From NCBI GenBank assembly GCA_024278215.1, contig JAJRTR010000064.1, forward strand, positions 1 through 60,133: DNA of 60,133 nucleotides, read 5' to 3'. A program made the translations under genes and the position numbers. Of this stretch, positions 8,766 through 17,700 are shown piece by piece (within the stretch, counting starts at the first letter, position 1; each line of letters begins with the position of its first letter). Below the pieces are notes generated by a model. It was not told where the DNA came from. It saw only the letters and a program-made list of their open reading frames with translations, and did no database searches. Source of the DNA: a bacterium. Its GTDB lineage: Bacteria > UBP15 > UBA6099 > JAJRTR01.

Positions 8766-8838
8766 ACTTGCCACGCCTTGTATTATAAGGCATTCTCCCG
8801 ATTTCTGGCCCGCATTGGTGAAATATGCGGGTTAAGTG
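8766..8838. repeat. Composite short repeats: CTTGCC-CGCC motif plus family C hairpin
   Basis: CTTGCCACGCCTTGTATTAT (8766-8785) recurs as CTTGCCGCGCCTTGTATTAT at 13241. GCATTCTCCCGATTT recurs at 13453. The hairpin CCCGCATTGGTGAAATATGC... (8809-8835) recurs almost exactly at 49993. The same pieces occur in the same order at both 8.7 kb and 13.2-13.5 kb, so this is an interspersed mosaic repeat. Confidence 0.6.
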
Positions 8839-8881
8839 TCCGGAATTGCGGGGGAAAAGCCCCTGTGAACCATCAGCATAA

Positions 8882-10093
8882 TTATAACTCGAATTCGGCG
8901 GGAGGTTTGGAATTTATTCCGAAATGGAATAGAAGCGCGTCCGCGATGCGCCCGGCAGCTTTTCCATCGCCGTAGGGATTAGCCGCGGTTGCCATCTGTT
9001 TGTAGAATTGCGCGTCTTCGAGCAGTCTGACGGATTCCGCAACTATCTTTTCCCTGTCCGGGCCTGTCAGGCGTGCCGTGCCGGCTTCCACCGCCTCGGG
9101 CCGCTCGGTGCATTTTCGCAGCACGAGCACCGGCGTGCCCAGCGAGGGCGCTTCCTCCTGGATTCCACCTGAATCGGTGAGTATGAACTTCGCTCTTTTC
9201 ATAAGGAAGACAAACGGCAGGTAATCCTGCGGCCCTATCAGGTGTACCCGGGCGACAGAGCCGAGTATTTCATGCGCCGGTTCGCTCACATTCGGGTTGA
9301 GATGGACGGGAAACACGATATGCACGCGCGGTTCGCGTTCGACGATGTCTTTGAGGGCCAGGCAGATGTCTCTCATGGGACGGCCCCAGTTTTCGCGTCG
9401 GTGCGCCTCGACGAGAATCATCTCGGCGTCGTCCGGGACATCATCGAACATTCCTTCGGGTGGCGGCATATCCGACACGCGCAGAAGCGCGTCGATAACC
9501 GTGTTTCCGGTGACATATATTTTTTCGGGCGGAAAGTTTTCTTTTATCAACTGCGCGCGGGCGGTGGCGGTCGGCGCGAGGCAGACTTCGCACAGCGTGT
9601 CGATGAGGTGGCGGTTCATTTCCTCGGGATAGGGGTTGTACCTGTCGCCGGTGCGCAGGCCGGCCTCGACATGTCCGACCTCCACACGGGCGTAATAGGC
9701 GGCCAGCGCGCCCGCGAACGATGTGGTTGTGTCGCCATGCACGAGAACGATGTCGGGTTTCGACCCGGCGAATACTTTCTCCATGCCTTCAATGATGCGG
9801 GTGGTGACCTGCGTGAGAGTCTGGCGCGCGCTCATAATGTCCAGATCATAGTCGGGATCGAGGCTGAAGAGGCGGAGCATCTGGTCGAGCATCGACCTGT
9901 GCTGCCCGGTGACGACGAGCGTGTGGTCGATCTCGGGGCGCGCGAGTAGTTCGAGCACGACCGGCCCCATCTTGACCGCTTCGGGCCGGGTGCCGAAAAT
10001 CGAGCATACTTTCAGCTTCCCGCTCGGCGGTCGCCCGGCGGGATTTTTCGCATCGGAATTGTTTTCAGGAGTGGAACAGTTGTTATCAGTCAT
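8882..10093 (-). CDS. wecB: UDP-N-acetylglucosamine 2-epimerase (non-hydrolysing)
   Basis: The enzyme interconverts UDP-GlcNAc and UDP-ManNAc for surface polysaccharides. Signatures: SIFGTRPEAVKMGPVV at the N-terminus, VVTGQHRSMLDQML, VHGDTTTSFAGALAAYYARVEVGHVEAGLRTGD, EEMNRHLIDTLCEV, VEAHRRENWG and ILTDSGGIQEEAPSLGTPVLVLR. Its 403 aa length is about normal, with a disordered Asn/Pro-rich extension of ~26 residues at the start. It follows the wecA-like gene by 5 bp, so the two form an operon making a polyprenyl-linked surface glycan. Confidence 0.93.
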   Translation of the reverse strand: MTDNNCSTPENNSDAKNPAGRPPSGKLKVCSIFGTRPEAVKMGPVVLELLARPEIDHTLVVTGQHRSMLDQMLRLFSLDPDYDLDIMSARQTLTQVTTRIIEGMEKVFAGSKPDIVLVHGDTTTSFAGALAAYYARVEVGHVEAGLRTGDRYNPYPEEMNRHLIDTLCEVCLAPTATARAQLIKENFPPEKIYVTGNTVIDALLRVSDMPPPEGMFDDVPDDAEMILVEAHRRENWGRPMRDICLALKDIVEREPRVHIVFPVHLNPNVSEPAHEILGSVARVHLIGPQDYLPFVFLMKRAKFILTDSGGIQEEAPSLGTPVLVLRKCTERPEAVEAGTARLTGPDREKIVAESVRLLEDAQFYKQMATAANPYGDGKAAGRIADALLFHFGINSKPPAEFEL

Positions 10094-10098
10094 AGTAA

Positions 10099-11160
10099 TC
10101 AGCGGCCGGACTTGGCGTATCCCCGGCTATCAATGTTTTTTTTTGCGATTCTGCGGGCGACCACCAGCAGGAGGATCATAACGCCGACGGAGAGCAGAAG
10201 GAAGAGCGCGAGTGCCCATGCTTTGATGAGCGCGAGCGACACGATGCTGAGCGCGAGCGTGATAAGGTAGCAGATGACGACGACGCTGCGATGATGCAGC
10301 CCCAGGTCGAGCAGCCTGTGATGAAGGTGTCCCCTGTCCGCCGCCGCCATGATCGGCTGGCCCTGCCTGTACCTGCGGATGATGGCGAACGAAGTGTCGA
10401 AGATCGGAATGCCCAGCGCCAGCACGGGGATCACGAGCGTCACGGCCGTCGTGCTCTTGAACGCGCCCACTACAGCGATGACCGCCGCCATGTAGCCCAG
10501 AAAATACGCGCCGGAGTCGCCCATGAATACCTTCGCGGGATAGAAATTCCAGCGCAGGAAACCGCCCGTGACGCCTACCATGATTATCGCCAGAATCGCG
10601 CTCGTGTGTCGGTCCAGGTGGATCGCCACAAGAAAAAATGTTATCGACACAATACATATTATGCCCGCGGCGAGTCCGTCCAGCCCGTCGATCAGGTTCA
10701 CAGCGTTCGTGATTCCTATAATCCAGAAAACGGTGATGATATATGATAACCACCATAATTCCCTGAAGGATATCTGGCCGCCGCCGAACGGGTTTGTGAT
10801 GTATTCGATGCGCACGCCGAGGCGATACGCGACGGATGCGGCAACGATATGGATGAACAGTTTAAACCAGCTGCGGAGCCCCTTCACATCGTCGAAAACG
10901 CCAAGAAGGAACATAATAGTCGCGCCCGCGACGATTCCCGCCCATGCGTCGATCTTTCCGTAGTAGAACAGCATTGCGACGATGAAACCAAGGAACATCG
11001 CCGGGCCGCCGAGCCGGGCTGTGGCTTTTTTATTGACTCGGCGCGGACTCGGATTGTCCACTACTTTGTGTCTGAACGCCAGGCGCACAAAAGCCGGAGT
11101 GCTCAGCATTGTTACGAGTAACGCTATGAGAAAAACCGTTATGAATGTTCCGATTTGCAC
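10099..11160 (-). CDS. wecA: WecA/TagO-like undecaprenyl-phosphate HexNAc-1-phosphate transferase
   Basis: This is a 353-aa polytopic protein of the MraY/WecA (PNPT) family. Visible features are RVNKKATARLGGPAMFLGF near the N-terminus, the catalytic Asp-rich loop FLLGVFDDVKGL, AVNLIDGLDGLAAG, KVFMGDSGAYFLGYMAAV and the cytoplasmic DRGHLHHRLLDLG histidine motif, separated by about ten or eleven hydrophobic helices. It loads a HexNAc-1-phosphate onto undecaprenyl phosphate and starts a surface glycan. HLHH marks the WecA branch rather than MraY. The start is a GTG at 11160. Confidence 0.92.
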   Translation of the reverse strand: MQIGTFITVFLIALLVTMLSTPAFVRLAFRHKVVDNPSPRRVNKKATARLGGPAMFLGFIVAMLFYYGKIDAWAGIVAGATIMFLLGVFDDVKGLRSWFKLFIHIVAASVAYRLGVRIEYITNPFGGGQISFRELWWLSYIITVFWIIGITNAVNLIDGLDGLAAGIICIVSITFFLVAIHLDRHTSAILAIIMVGVTGGFLRWNFYPAKVFMGDSGAYFLGYMAAVIAVVGAFKSTTAVTLVIPVLALGIPIFDTSFAIIRRYRQGQPIMAAADRGHLHHRLLDLGLHHRSVVVICYLITLALSIVSLALIKAWALALFLLLSVGVMILLLVVARRIAKKNIDSRGYAKSGR

Positions 11161-11241
11161 TTAAAATAGTCCGGTCCACGATCCACTGAAGCATATTTTA
11201 CATAATCACGACGCTAATGTCATGCGCGCCCGTAATTTATT

Positions 11242-11419
11242 GAGCCAATTGCAAAATTCTGATTCGGCTGCAGTCGGCTGCTATTGTCAATAGTTGCGTT
11301 GTCGGCACAAAATCTTCCTCGACGTACTCTGCAAGTACGCCTGTGGGGATTTCGCACCTCCGCCTTGCTCTGAACAATTTCGCTCGACCTCGCTTCGAAT
11401 ATAATTTTGCAACTGACTC
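11242..11419. repeat. Family A 178-bp repeat with terminal inverted repeats, full copy
   Basis: The left end GAGCCAATTGCAAAATTCTG and right end ATAATTTTGCAACTGACTC are inverted relative to each other (about 18 bp, imperfect). The core includes AAAATCTTCCTCGACGTACT and CCTCCGCCTTGCTC, shared with 51156-51331 and, inverted, with 55502-55679. The copies are the same length (178, 176, 178 bp). No coding capacity is visible, so it resembles a MITE-like non-autonomous element. Confidence 0.75.
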
Positions 11420-11487
11420 TATTATATGTAACGGTTTTATTCAATACATAATTTCGGCGCAAAGATTGCCGCGGCACAACGAGCAGG

Positions 11488-11516
11488 TTGATAGATAATC
11501 CGTTATCCATTATGAT
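11488..11516 (+). promoter_or_regulatory. Sigma-70-type promoter for the ACP / Re-citrate-synthase-like operon
   Basis: TTGATA (11488-11493) and TATGAT (11511-11516) are separated by exactly 17 bp and lie ~70 bp before the ACP start. Both hexamers match the consensus at four to five of six positions. Confidence 0.55.
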
Positions 11517-11585
11517 AATCATACATCGCAGTAGCAGATTCTAAGGAATCCTCACTGAATTTTCATTTGCAAAGGGGGGTGTTTT

Positions 11586-11834
11586 ATGACGGACAGCGTT
11601 AAAACAAGGTTGATCAAAATCGTGTCGGAAACTCTGGAAGTGCCGGTGGAAGAGATAAAACCGGAACACAGATTTGTCGAGGACCTCGATGCCGAATCGA
11701 TACAGAGCATCGAGTTGATGGCGGCGTTCGAAGAGGAATTCGATATCGAAATGGACGAAGACGAGGCAATGGAAGTCAAGACCGTTGGCGAGGCGATCGA
11801 GTTTGTCGAGAAATGTATCAGGGAGCAGAAATAA
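11586..11834 (+). CDS. Acyl carrier protein
   Basis: This 82-aa acidic helical protein has typical ACP spacing: TRLIKIVSETLEVPVEEIKPEHRFVEDLDAESIQSIELMAAFEEEFDIEM. The phosphopantetheine-accepting serine is Ser38 in DAESIQ, where most ACPs have D-S-L, so Asp-Ser-Leu is replaced by Glu-Ser-Ile. It carries acyl chains as thioesters. It is not in a fatty-acid cluster here: its stop overlaps the ATG of the Re-citrate-synthase-like gene by one base (TAATG), so the two are translationally coupled. That pairing suggests a dedicated carrier, but its substrate is unknown. A strong ribosome site (AGGGGGG) precedes it. Confidence 0.85.
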   Translation: MTDSVKTRLIKIVSETLEVPVEEIKPEHRFVEDLDAESIQSIELMAAFEEEFDIEMDEDEAMEVKTVGEAIEFVEKCIREQK

Positions 11835-13216
11835 TGAAGAAATATGAACTGAAGAATTTGGCCGAACCGAATCTTATGGAAGATATATTCGACTATGACC
11901 TTGCGCCGAAGATAACATTCGACGGCCCGATAATCGAGGTGATCGACGGCGAGGAAGTGCGGTTCGACCCGGGCGATGTCATGAAGCGCGACATAGTGAT
12001 AACGGACACGACGTTCCGGGACGGACAGCAGGCACGCAGACCCTACTCGGTCGAGCAATGTGTGACGCTCTTCAAGCTGCTCTCGCGTCTGAGCGGCCCG
12101 CGCGGAGTCATTCGCCAGTCCGAGTTTTTTCTCTACAGCGAGAAGGACCGCGAAGTTGTCGAGAAATGCAGGGCGCTCGGTGCGCGGTTCCCGGAGATCA
12201 CAGGCTGGATCAGGGCCAACAAGGGTGATTTCAAGCATGTTAAGCGGATGGAGCTTAAGGAAACCGGACTGTTGACGTCCAGCTCCGACTACCACATTTA
12301 CAATAAAATGAAGACCGACCGGGCGGGTGCATTCAAAAAATATATCGAAGTCGTTGAAGCGGCTGTCGAGGCGGAAGTAAGGCCCAGATGCCACCTCGAA
12401 GATGTAACGCGCGCGGACATCGGCGGTTTTGTCATGCCCTTCGTGCAGAAGCTGGCGGAAATAGCGGATCAGGTTCCTGAAGAACTGAAACCCAAGGTCA
12501 GGCTCTGCGACACCATGGGCTTCGGCATCAGCTATCCCGGTGCCGCGCTGCCGCGAAGCGTCCCGAAACTTATCCACCTGATAACCACCGAGGGCGGTAT
12601 ACCCCCCGAAAGGCTCGAATGGCACGGCCATAATGATTTTCACAAAGCGCACATAAACGCCGCGACAGCATGGCTCTATGGCTGCAACGCCGCGAATACA
12701 ACACTTATCGGGTTCGGCGAACGCACGGGCAATCCGCCGCTCGAGGGCGCTGTTTTCGAATATATCGCCCTCAAGGGCAGCCTCTGCGGCATCGACACCC
12801 TGGCGATTACTGAAATAGCGCAATATCTACGTGATGAATGCCGGATGGATATCCCGGCGAATTATCCGTTTGTGGGGCTCAAGTTCAATGCCACCAGCGC
12901 CGGCATTCACGCCGACGGACTCAGCAGCGACGAGCGCATCTACAATATTTTCAACACCGGCAAACTGCTCGGACGACCGCCGCATGTCACCATCAACGAC
13001 AAGAGCGGCATCGACGGTGTCGCCCTGTGGGTGAACAATTTCCTCGGGCTCACGGGCGACCGGAAGATAAGCAAGATCAAGATGGCGAAAATCGGTCGCT
13101 GGGTTGTCGACCAGTACGACAAAGAAGGTCGCATCACTTCCATCAGCGACGAGGAAATGGCCGAACAGGTGAAGAAATATTTCCCCGAGCAATACGCGAA
13201 AGTCGCCGGAGAATAA
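11834..13216 (+). CDS. HMGL-family acyltransferase, Re-citrate-synthase-like
   Basis: The ATG at 11834 overlaps the ACP stop, giving ~460 aa. It is a DRE-TIM metallolyase-fold enzyme (homocitrate/isopropylmalate synthase superfamily): the metal and acceptor motif is DTTFRDGQQARRPYS, and the second metal site is LEWHGHNDFHKAHINAA. The N-terminal pattern (AEPNLMEDIFDYDLAPKITFDG), GVIRQSEFFLYSEKDREVVEKC and GFGERTGNPPLEGAVFEYI recall the Re-citrate synthase group of clostridia and sulfate reducers, which makes citrate from oxaloacetate and acetyl-CoA where the normal GltA is missing. No LeuA-type C-terminal regulatory domain is present. Re-citrate activity is inference; homocitrate- or isopropylmalate-type activity is the alternative. 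Confidence 0.7.
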   Translation: MKKYELKNLAEPNLMEDIFDYDLAPKITFDGPIIEVIDGEEVRFDPGDVMKRDIVITDTTFRDGQQARRPYSVEQCVTLFKLLSRLSGPRGVIRQSEFFLYSEKDREVVEKCRALGARFPEITGWIRANKGDFKHVKRMELKETGLLTSSSDYHIYNKMKTDRAGAFKKYIEVVEAAVEAEVRPRCHLEDVTRADIGGFVMPFVQKLAEIADQVPEELKPKVRLCDTMGFGISYPGAALPRSVPKLIHLITTEGGIPPERLEWHGHNDFHKAHINAATAWLYGCNAANTTLIGFGERTGNPPLEGAVFEYIALKGSLCGIDTLAITEIAQYLRDECRMDIPANYPFVGLKFNATSAGIHADGLSSDERIYNIFNTGKLLGRPPHVTINDKSGIDGVALWVNNFLGLTGDRKISKIKMAKIGRWVVDQYDKEGRITSISDEEMAEQVKKYFPEQYAKVAGE

Positions 13217-13387
13217 GGGAAGATTATTTGTTTCCTTTCACTTGCCGCGCCTTGTATTATAGTATCCTACGACTGAAATGCTACGCAGGATGGTAAAGAA
13301 ATGCTGAAAAGAGATCGGTGAAAGCTGGAGCTACCAGTTACAGGCGTTTCCAGGGTAGACCTTTGGGACGATGAAACTCTGTGTGCC

Positions 13388-13424
13388 GTGCTCAAACCGC
13401 ATTTGTTTGGGCACGAAAATGCGG
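13388..13424 (+). other. Structured RNA segment with two overlapping stems upstream of pta
   Basis: Stem 1: GTGCTCAAAC (13388-13397) with GTTTGGGCAC (13405-13414), 10 bp with one G-U. Its 7-nt loop plus one base, CCGCATTT (13397-13404), is perfectly complementary to AAATGCGG (13417-13424). The stems are either mutually exclusive or a tight pseudoknot. The segment lies 103 bp before the pta ATG. Confidence 0.4.
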
Positions 13425-13469
13425 CCTGTTTGGTTCCGGCTTTGCCGGGTTAGGCCTTCTCCCGATTTT

Positions 13470-13500
13470 CCGGATTTCTTTGTGAGAAATCCGGGCTGAA
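13470..13500 (+). repeat. Family C hairpin repeat
   Basis: The hairpin arms GGATTTCT and AGAAATCC are separated by TTGTG and followed by GGGCTGAAG. It is nearly identical to 14543-14568 and to the minus-strand copy at 8651-8681, and lies 27 bp before the pta start. Confidence 0.6.
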
Positions 13501-13526
13501 GCGTACCAGACTGGAAAGAGCTAATT

Positions 13527-14531
13527 ATGTCCGAAGATATATTCACCAGACTCGAGAACAGGGCGAAAGAGATCGGAGCCCGGATCGTTTTCCCCGAGGG
13601 CGAAGACGACAGGATATTGCGCGCGGCGGCGGCGCTCGATAAAAACGGCATCGCAAAGCCGATCATTCTCGGCGACCCGGCGAAGATCGAGTCCGCCGCT
13701 TCCGCCTGCGGAGCCGACATCAGCGGCATCCCGACAGCCTTCCCGAAGGAATCGGACAGGCTGGAGGAGATGGCGGAGGCATACTGCGCAATGCGAAGCA
13801 GGATGAAGGAAAAGATAGCGCTGCGCCTGATGAAGAAGCCCTTGTTTTTCGGGGCCATGATGGTGCGGATGTGCGAGGCGGACGGCATGGTGGGCGGTGC
13901 GTCATGTGCGACTACTTCAGTGCTCCAGGCCGCCGGACTCGCTATCGGCTACGAGGAGGGTGTCCCATGCCCTTCGAGCGTAATGCTGATGAAGATACCT
14001 CGTTTCCTCGGCGGCGGCGACAAGTTTATTGCCTTCGCCGATCCTGCCGTCACCGTCGATCCTTCACCTGAAGAGCTGGCGGCCATCGCTGTGCAGAGCG
14101 GCTGCACCTTCAGGCGTATACTTGGCGAGGAACCTGTGGTGGCGCTGCTGAGTTTTTCGTCGAAAGGCTCGGCCGCGCACGCGCATGTGGACAAGGTGAA
14201 GAAGGCGACGGAACTCGCGCGTGGAATGGGCGCGGACTTTCCGATAGACGGCGAGTTCCAGGCCGACGCCGCGCTCGTGCCGCGCGTTGCCGCCAGGAAA
14301 ATCAAAGAGGAAAGCGAAGTGGCGGGCCGTGCCAACGTACTTGTCTTTCCCGATCTTAATTCGGCAAATATAGCATATAAACTTACACAATACCTTGCGG
14401 GCGCGCGGGCCATCGGTCCCATTCTGCAAGGCTTCCGCAAACCGGTCAACGACCTCTCCCGCGGCTGCACGGTGGACGATATTGTCCAGGTGGCTATCCT
14501 CACGTCGGTGATCGCCGGTGGCGCACACTGA
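13527..14531 (+). CDS. pta: Phosphate acetyltransferase
   Basis: The enzyme converts acetyl-CoA and phosphate to acetyl phosphate and CoA, or the reverse. The 334-aa protein is the short Pta form without the N-terminal regulatory domain. Motifs: RIVFPEGEDDRILRAAAAL, EADGMVGGASCATTSVLQAAG, ALLSFSSKGSA and the C-terminal LVFPDLNSANIAYKLTQYLAGARAIGPILQGFRKPVNDLSRGCTVDDIV, which binds CoA and phosphate. Phosphotransbutyrylase is less likely given the DLNSANIAYK block. No acetate kinase gene is adjacent. It follows the Re-citrate-synthase-like gene with a 310-bp gap, so separate transcription is possible. Confidence 0.92.
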   Translation: MSEDIFTRLENRAKEIGARIVFPEGEDDRILRAAAALDKNGIAKPIILGDPAKIESAASACGADISGIPTAFPKESDRLEEMAEAYCAMRSRMKEKIALRLMKKPLFFGAMMVRMCEADGMVGGASCATTSVLQAAGLAIGYEEGVPCPSSVMLMKIPRFLGGGDKFIAFADPAVTVDPSPEELAAIAVQSGCTFRRILGEEPVVALLSFSSKGSAAHAHVDKVKKATELARGMGADFPIDGEFQADAALVPRVAARKIKEESEVAGRANVLVFPDLNSANIAYKLTQYLAGARAIGPILQGFRKPVNDLSRGCTVDDIVQVAILTSVIAGGAH

Positions 14532-14542
14532 CGGCGGATTCC

Positions 14543-14568
14543 CTGGATTTCTTTGTGATAAATCCGGG
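14543..14568 (+). repeat. Family C hairpin repeat after pta
   Basis: CTGGATTTCTTTGTGATAAA plus TCCGGG forms a short stem-loop directly after the pta stop. It may act as an mRNA 3' end or be a dispersed palindromic repeat. Confidence 0.55.
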
Positions 14569-14709
14569 TCCCCGAACCGAATTTTTCATTGGGCATAGCG
14601 TTTGAAGCCAGTGATTTGTGCTATTATATATGTACGTGGGCGCAAGCCGCGGGTCAGGTGTGTCCGCTTGTGTCAATGGAAATACAATTGGCTCCATAAA
14701 GACAAATTT

Positions 14710-17700
14710 ATGAACAATAACGCTGATTGTAACAATAAATCGTGCATTCCCCGCATTCGATTATTCGGATGTATGTTTTATGTTATTGCGGCGGTGTCGG
14801 CGCTGGTTTTTATTATCGCGGCCACAGCAGCGCCCGCCTTCGCATCGCGCCCGCCGACTCCCGAAGAGATTGAAAAATATACGCAGGACGGTACACTCGC
14901 CGAGCGCGTCGAGTTCATGAAGAACCTCGGCAACTACAGAATGGATAAGCAGCTTGCTGTCCGGAATTATTACAAACTTAAATACAAGTATGACAGGATG
15001 GTGGGGAACCCGGTGCCGCTGCAGGCGCCGCCGCCCGCGTGGAAGGGGATGCCGACGACGGGAACGGTGAAGGTTCTGATCCTTGCGATCGAGTTCGCAG
15101 ATTACGTGCACAACAACGACAAAACCGAGCTCGAGACGGAAATATTCGGCGCGGGCGACCCGGCGGACTATCCCTATGAGAGTCTCACGAATTATTACGA
15201 CAGAGCGTCCTACAGCCAACTGGATATTCAGGGCAATGTGCTGGGCTGGACGGCTTTCCCGGCCAATCGGGATACTTATGGCACGACGACCGCCGACCGG
15301 GAAAGTATGATAATGAGCGCTCTCGACTACTGGGACGGCGTGGGGCACGATTTCACACAGTACGACAACGACGGTGACGGGAAAATCGACTATTTCGCCG
15401 TTATCTGGGCGGGTCCGAATACCGGCTGGAGCAGTTTCTGGTGGTCATATAAAACAAACTGGAATGTAAATCCCACATACACAATCGACGGAAAAACGCT
15501 TGGTACTTATTCGTGGAATTATGAGTCGAAATACGAGGAACCGAACCCGCCGGGCGATTTCAAACCGCGAACGCTGATACACGAGACGGGCCACGCGCTG
15601 GGACTGCCGGATTACTATGATTATGACGTGGACACGGGGCCTGACGGCGGTGTCGGCAACTTCGACATGATGGACGCCAACCACGGCGACCACAACGCTT
15701 TCAGCAAATTCGTGCTCGACTGGATCACGCCCGTCGTTTATGCCGGCGGAACAGGTTCCATATCGTTGCGTGCTTCCGACTCATACCCGGACGCGGCGAT
15801 AATTATGCCGGAACTGCAATCCGGCGAACAGTTCGGCGAGTACTTCATTGTGCAGAACCGCGAGCAGAACGGAAACGACGACGGCATCTATGGTCAGGGC
15901 CTTGCAGTCTGGCATGTCGACGCCCGTCTCAATACCGCCGGAACGGATTACGAATACGACAACTCTTATACCGAACACAAGTTGCTGAGGCTTATGGAGG
16001 CCGACGGGCTCGAGGAGATCGAGGCGAGCGACAGCAGTTCTTATGACGCCGGTGATTTCTACGTCGCGGGCAACGAGTTCAGCTCGACCACCGTACCGAC
16101 AAACGCGCGCTACGACGGGACATCGTCGGGTTTTTCGCTTTACAATCTCTCCGCCGCGAGCACGACGATGACGCTCGACTACAGCTTCGACGATACACCG
16201 CCGGCGGACATCGCGACTGTCAGCGACGGCACGGGTGCGGACATCGACACTGTGGAATCACTCGACACGCTGTCGGCGAACTGGAGTGCTTCGTCCGACG
16301 CCGAGAGCGGCATACAGAAATACTGGTATGCTGTCGGGACGACGGCGGGGTCGGCGGACTTCGTCGACTGGACGGACAACGCGACCGCCACTGCCGTCAC
16401 CCGCGGCGGCCTGTCGCTCGCGGACGGCCAGGCGTATTTTTTCACGGTCAAAGCGCAGAACGGCGCGGGGCTATACAGCAACGCGACGGATTCGGACGGC
16501 CAGACGGTCGACGTTTTCACTGTCGTTTCCGTCACGCAGGTTTCGACGACGACGATAGATGTTAAGTACACAAAAGAAGTGGACTCGAGTCCGACGGCGG
16601 TGGATACGAATAATTACAGTGTGGACGGCGGCGTCGGGAATCCGACCGGCGCTGTGGCGCAGAGCACGGACACTATCCGCCTGACGACAGCCGAAATGGA
16701 CCCGTGCACACCTTATGTGCTGACGATCACCGGCGTGCTCAGCGATGCCGGCGCCGGCCTGTACGCCGGTTCGTCGCCCGCCGATGTCGACACGATGAAC
16801 ACGCTTATCAGCAGCAATGTCGCTACAGATACGACATGGACGCCCGCCGGCGGCCCCTACTGCGTCACTACGGATATAAATGTTTCCAGCGGCAACACAC
16901 TTACGATACAGGCCGGAACAACCGTATATTTCAAACCGGACGTCGGCGTGGACCTGACTGTGTTCGGAGAAATACAGGTGCAGGGGACAAGCGGTTCGCC
17001 TGTCGTTTTCACCTCGGCGAAGGCAACGCCCGCCGCGGGCGACTACGGGAGTATTCAACTGTCGTCTTCGTCGTCCGCCGGTTCGTCCATCTCCGGCCTG
17101 CACGAGTCTTACGCCGAATATGGGATGTATGTGTTCGGAGTAGCGCCGAATATTACAGAAAGCGAATTCTCGAACTGCCTGCAATCGTGTGTGACGCTGG
17201 ACGGCTCGAACGCGGTCGTATGGAAAAACACGTTTTCAGATTGCGGCGCGGGGACAAGTTCATGTGTGACCACCAGGGAAAGCAGTGAGGGGTATATAGT
17301 CGGCAACAACTTCAGCGGCGGCGACAGAGGCGTGAGCGTACGCTCATCATCATATATCATCGCCAATGATTTCGACGCTATGAACACGATAGGGCTTGGA
17401 ATAAGCGCGGGCGGCGGAGCCGCGATCATAAAAGAGAACAACTTCAGGGGGGCCACCTACGGGATATATACCTGGGCGGACGGCACCGACGCCGACGCGA
17501 CGCATAATTACTTCTCGGGCAACACGGTCGACACATTCGCCGACAGCGGTTGCAGTCCGGCCTGTACTATCGACAACAGCTATCCGCTGACGGATATGAT
17601 CGACGAATTTTTCGGAGTTACAGACCTTGTTTTGAAGTTGAGCGCGAGCTACACGGTGGACCTGCCGGAAAGCATCGCCGCGAGCTCCACTCTATACATC

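Larger units (their letters stand above)
11161..11585. other. Intergenic region between wecA and acyl carrier gene (divergent)
   Basis: This 425-bp divergent gap contains the complete family A repeat (11242-11419) and the promoter of the acyl carrier gene (11488-11516). A strong Shine-Dalgarno (AAAGGGGGG) sits just before the ATG at 11586. The frames crossing it are not convincing genes. Confidence 0.6.
13217..13526. other. Intergenic region with interspersed repeats before pta
   Basis: This 310-bp gap holds the CTTGCCGCGCC motif (13241), a strongly structured segment (13388-13424) and the family C hairpin (13470-13500). Read on the minus strand, 13337-13378 would encode FIVPKVYPGNACNW, which resembles a peptide signature (VPK...LGNA) I know from repetitive intergenic DNA in several phyla. 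It is likely repeat DNA rather than a gene. Confidence 0.5.

Noticed and set aside
11552-12823. Minus-strand open frame (423 codons) opposite the ACP and HMGL-family genes
   Set aside because: The plus-strand genes have clear family motifs and a promoter; the antisense frame shows none.
13388-13424. Classical H-type pseudoknot
   Set aside because: A 10-bp first stem with loops of 0 and 2 nt is sterically unlikely to form both stems at full length; mutually exclusive stems are more plausible, so the specific pseudoknot claim is not made.
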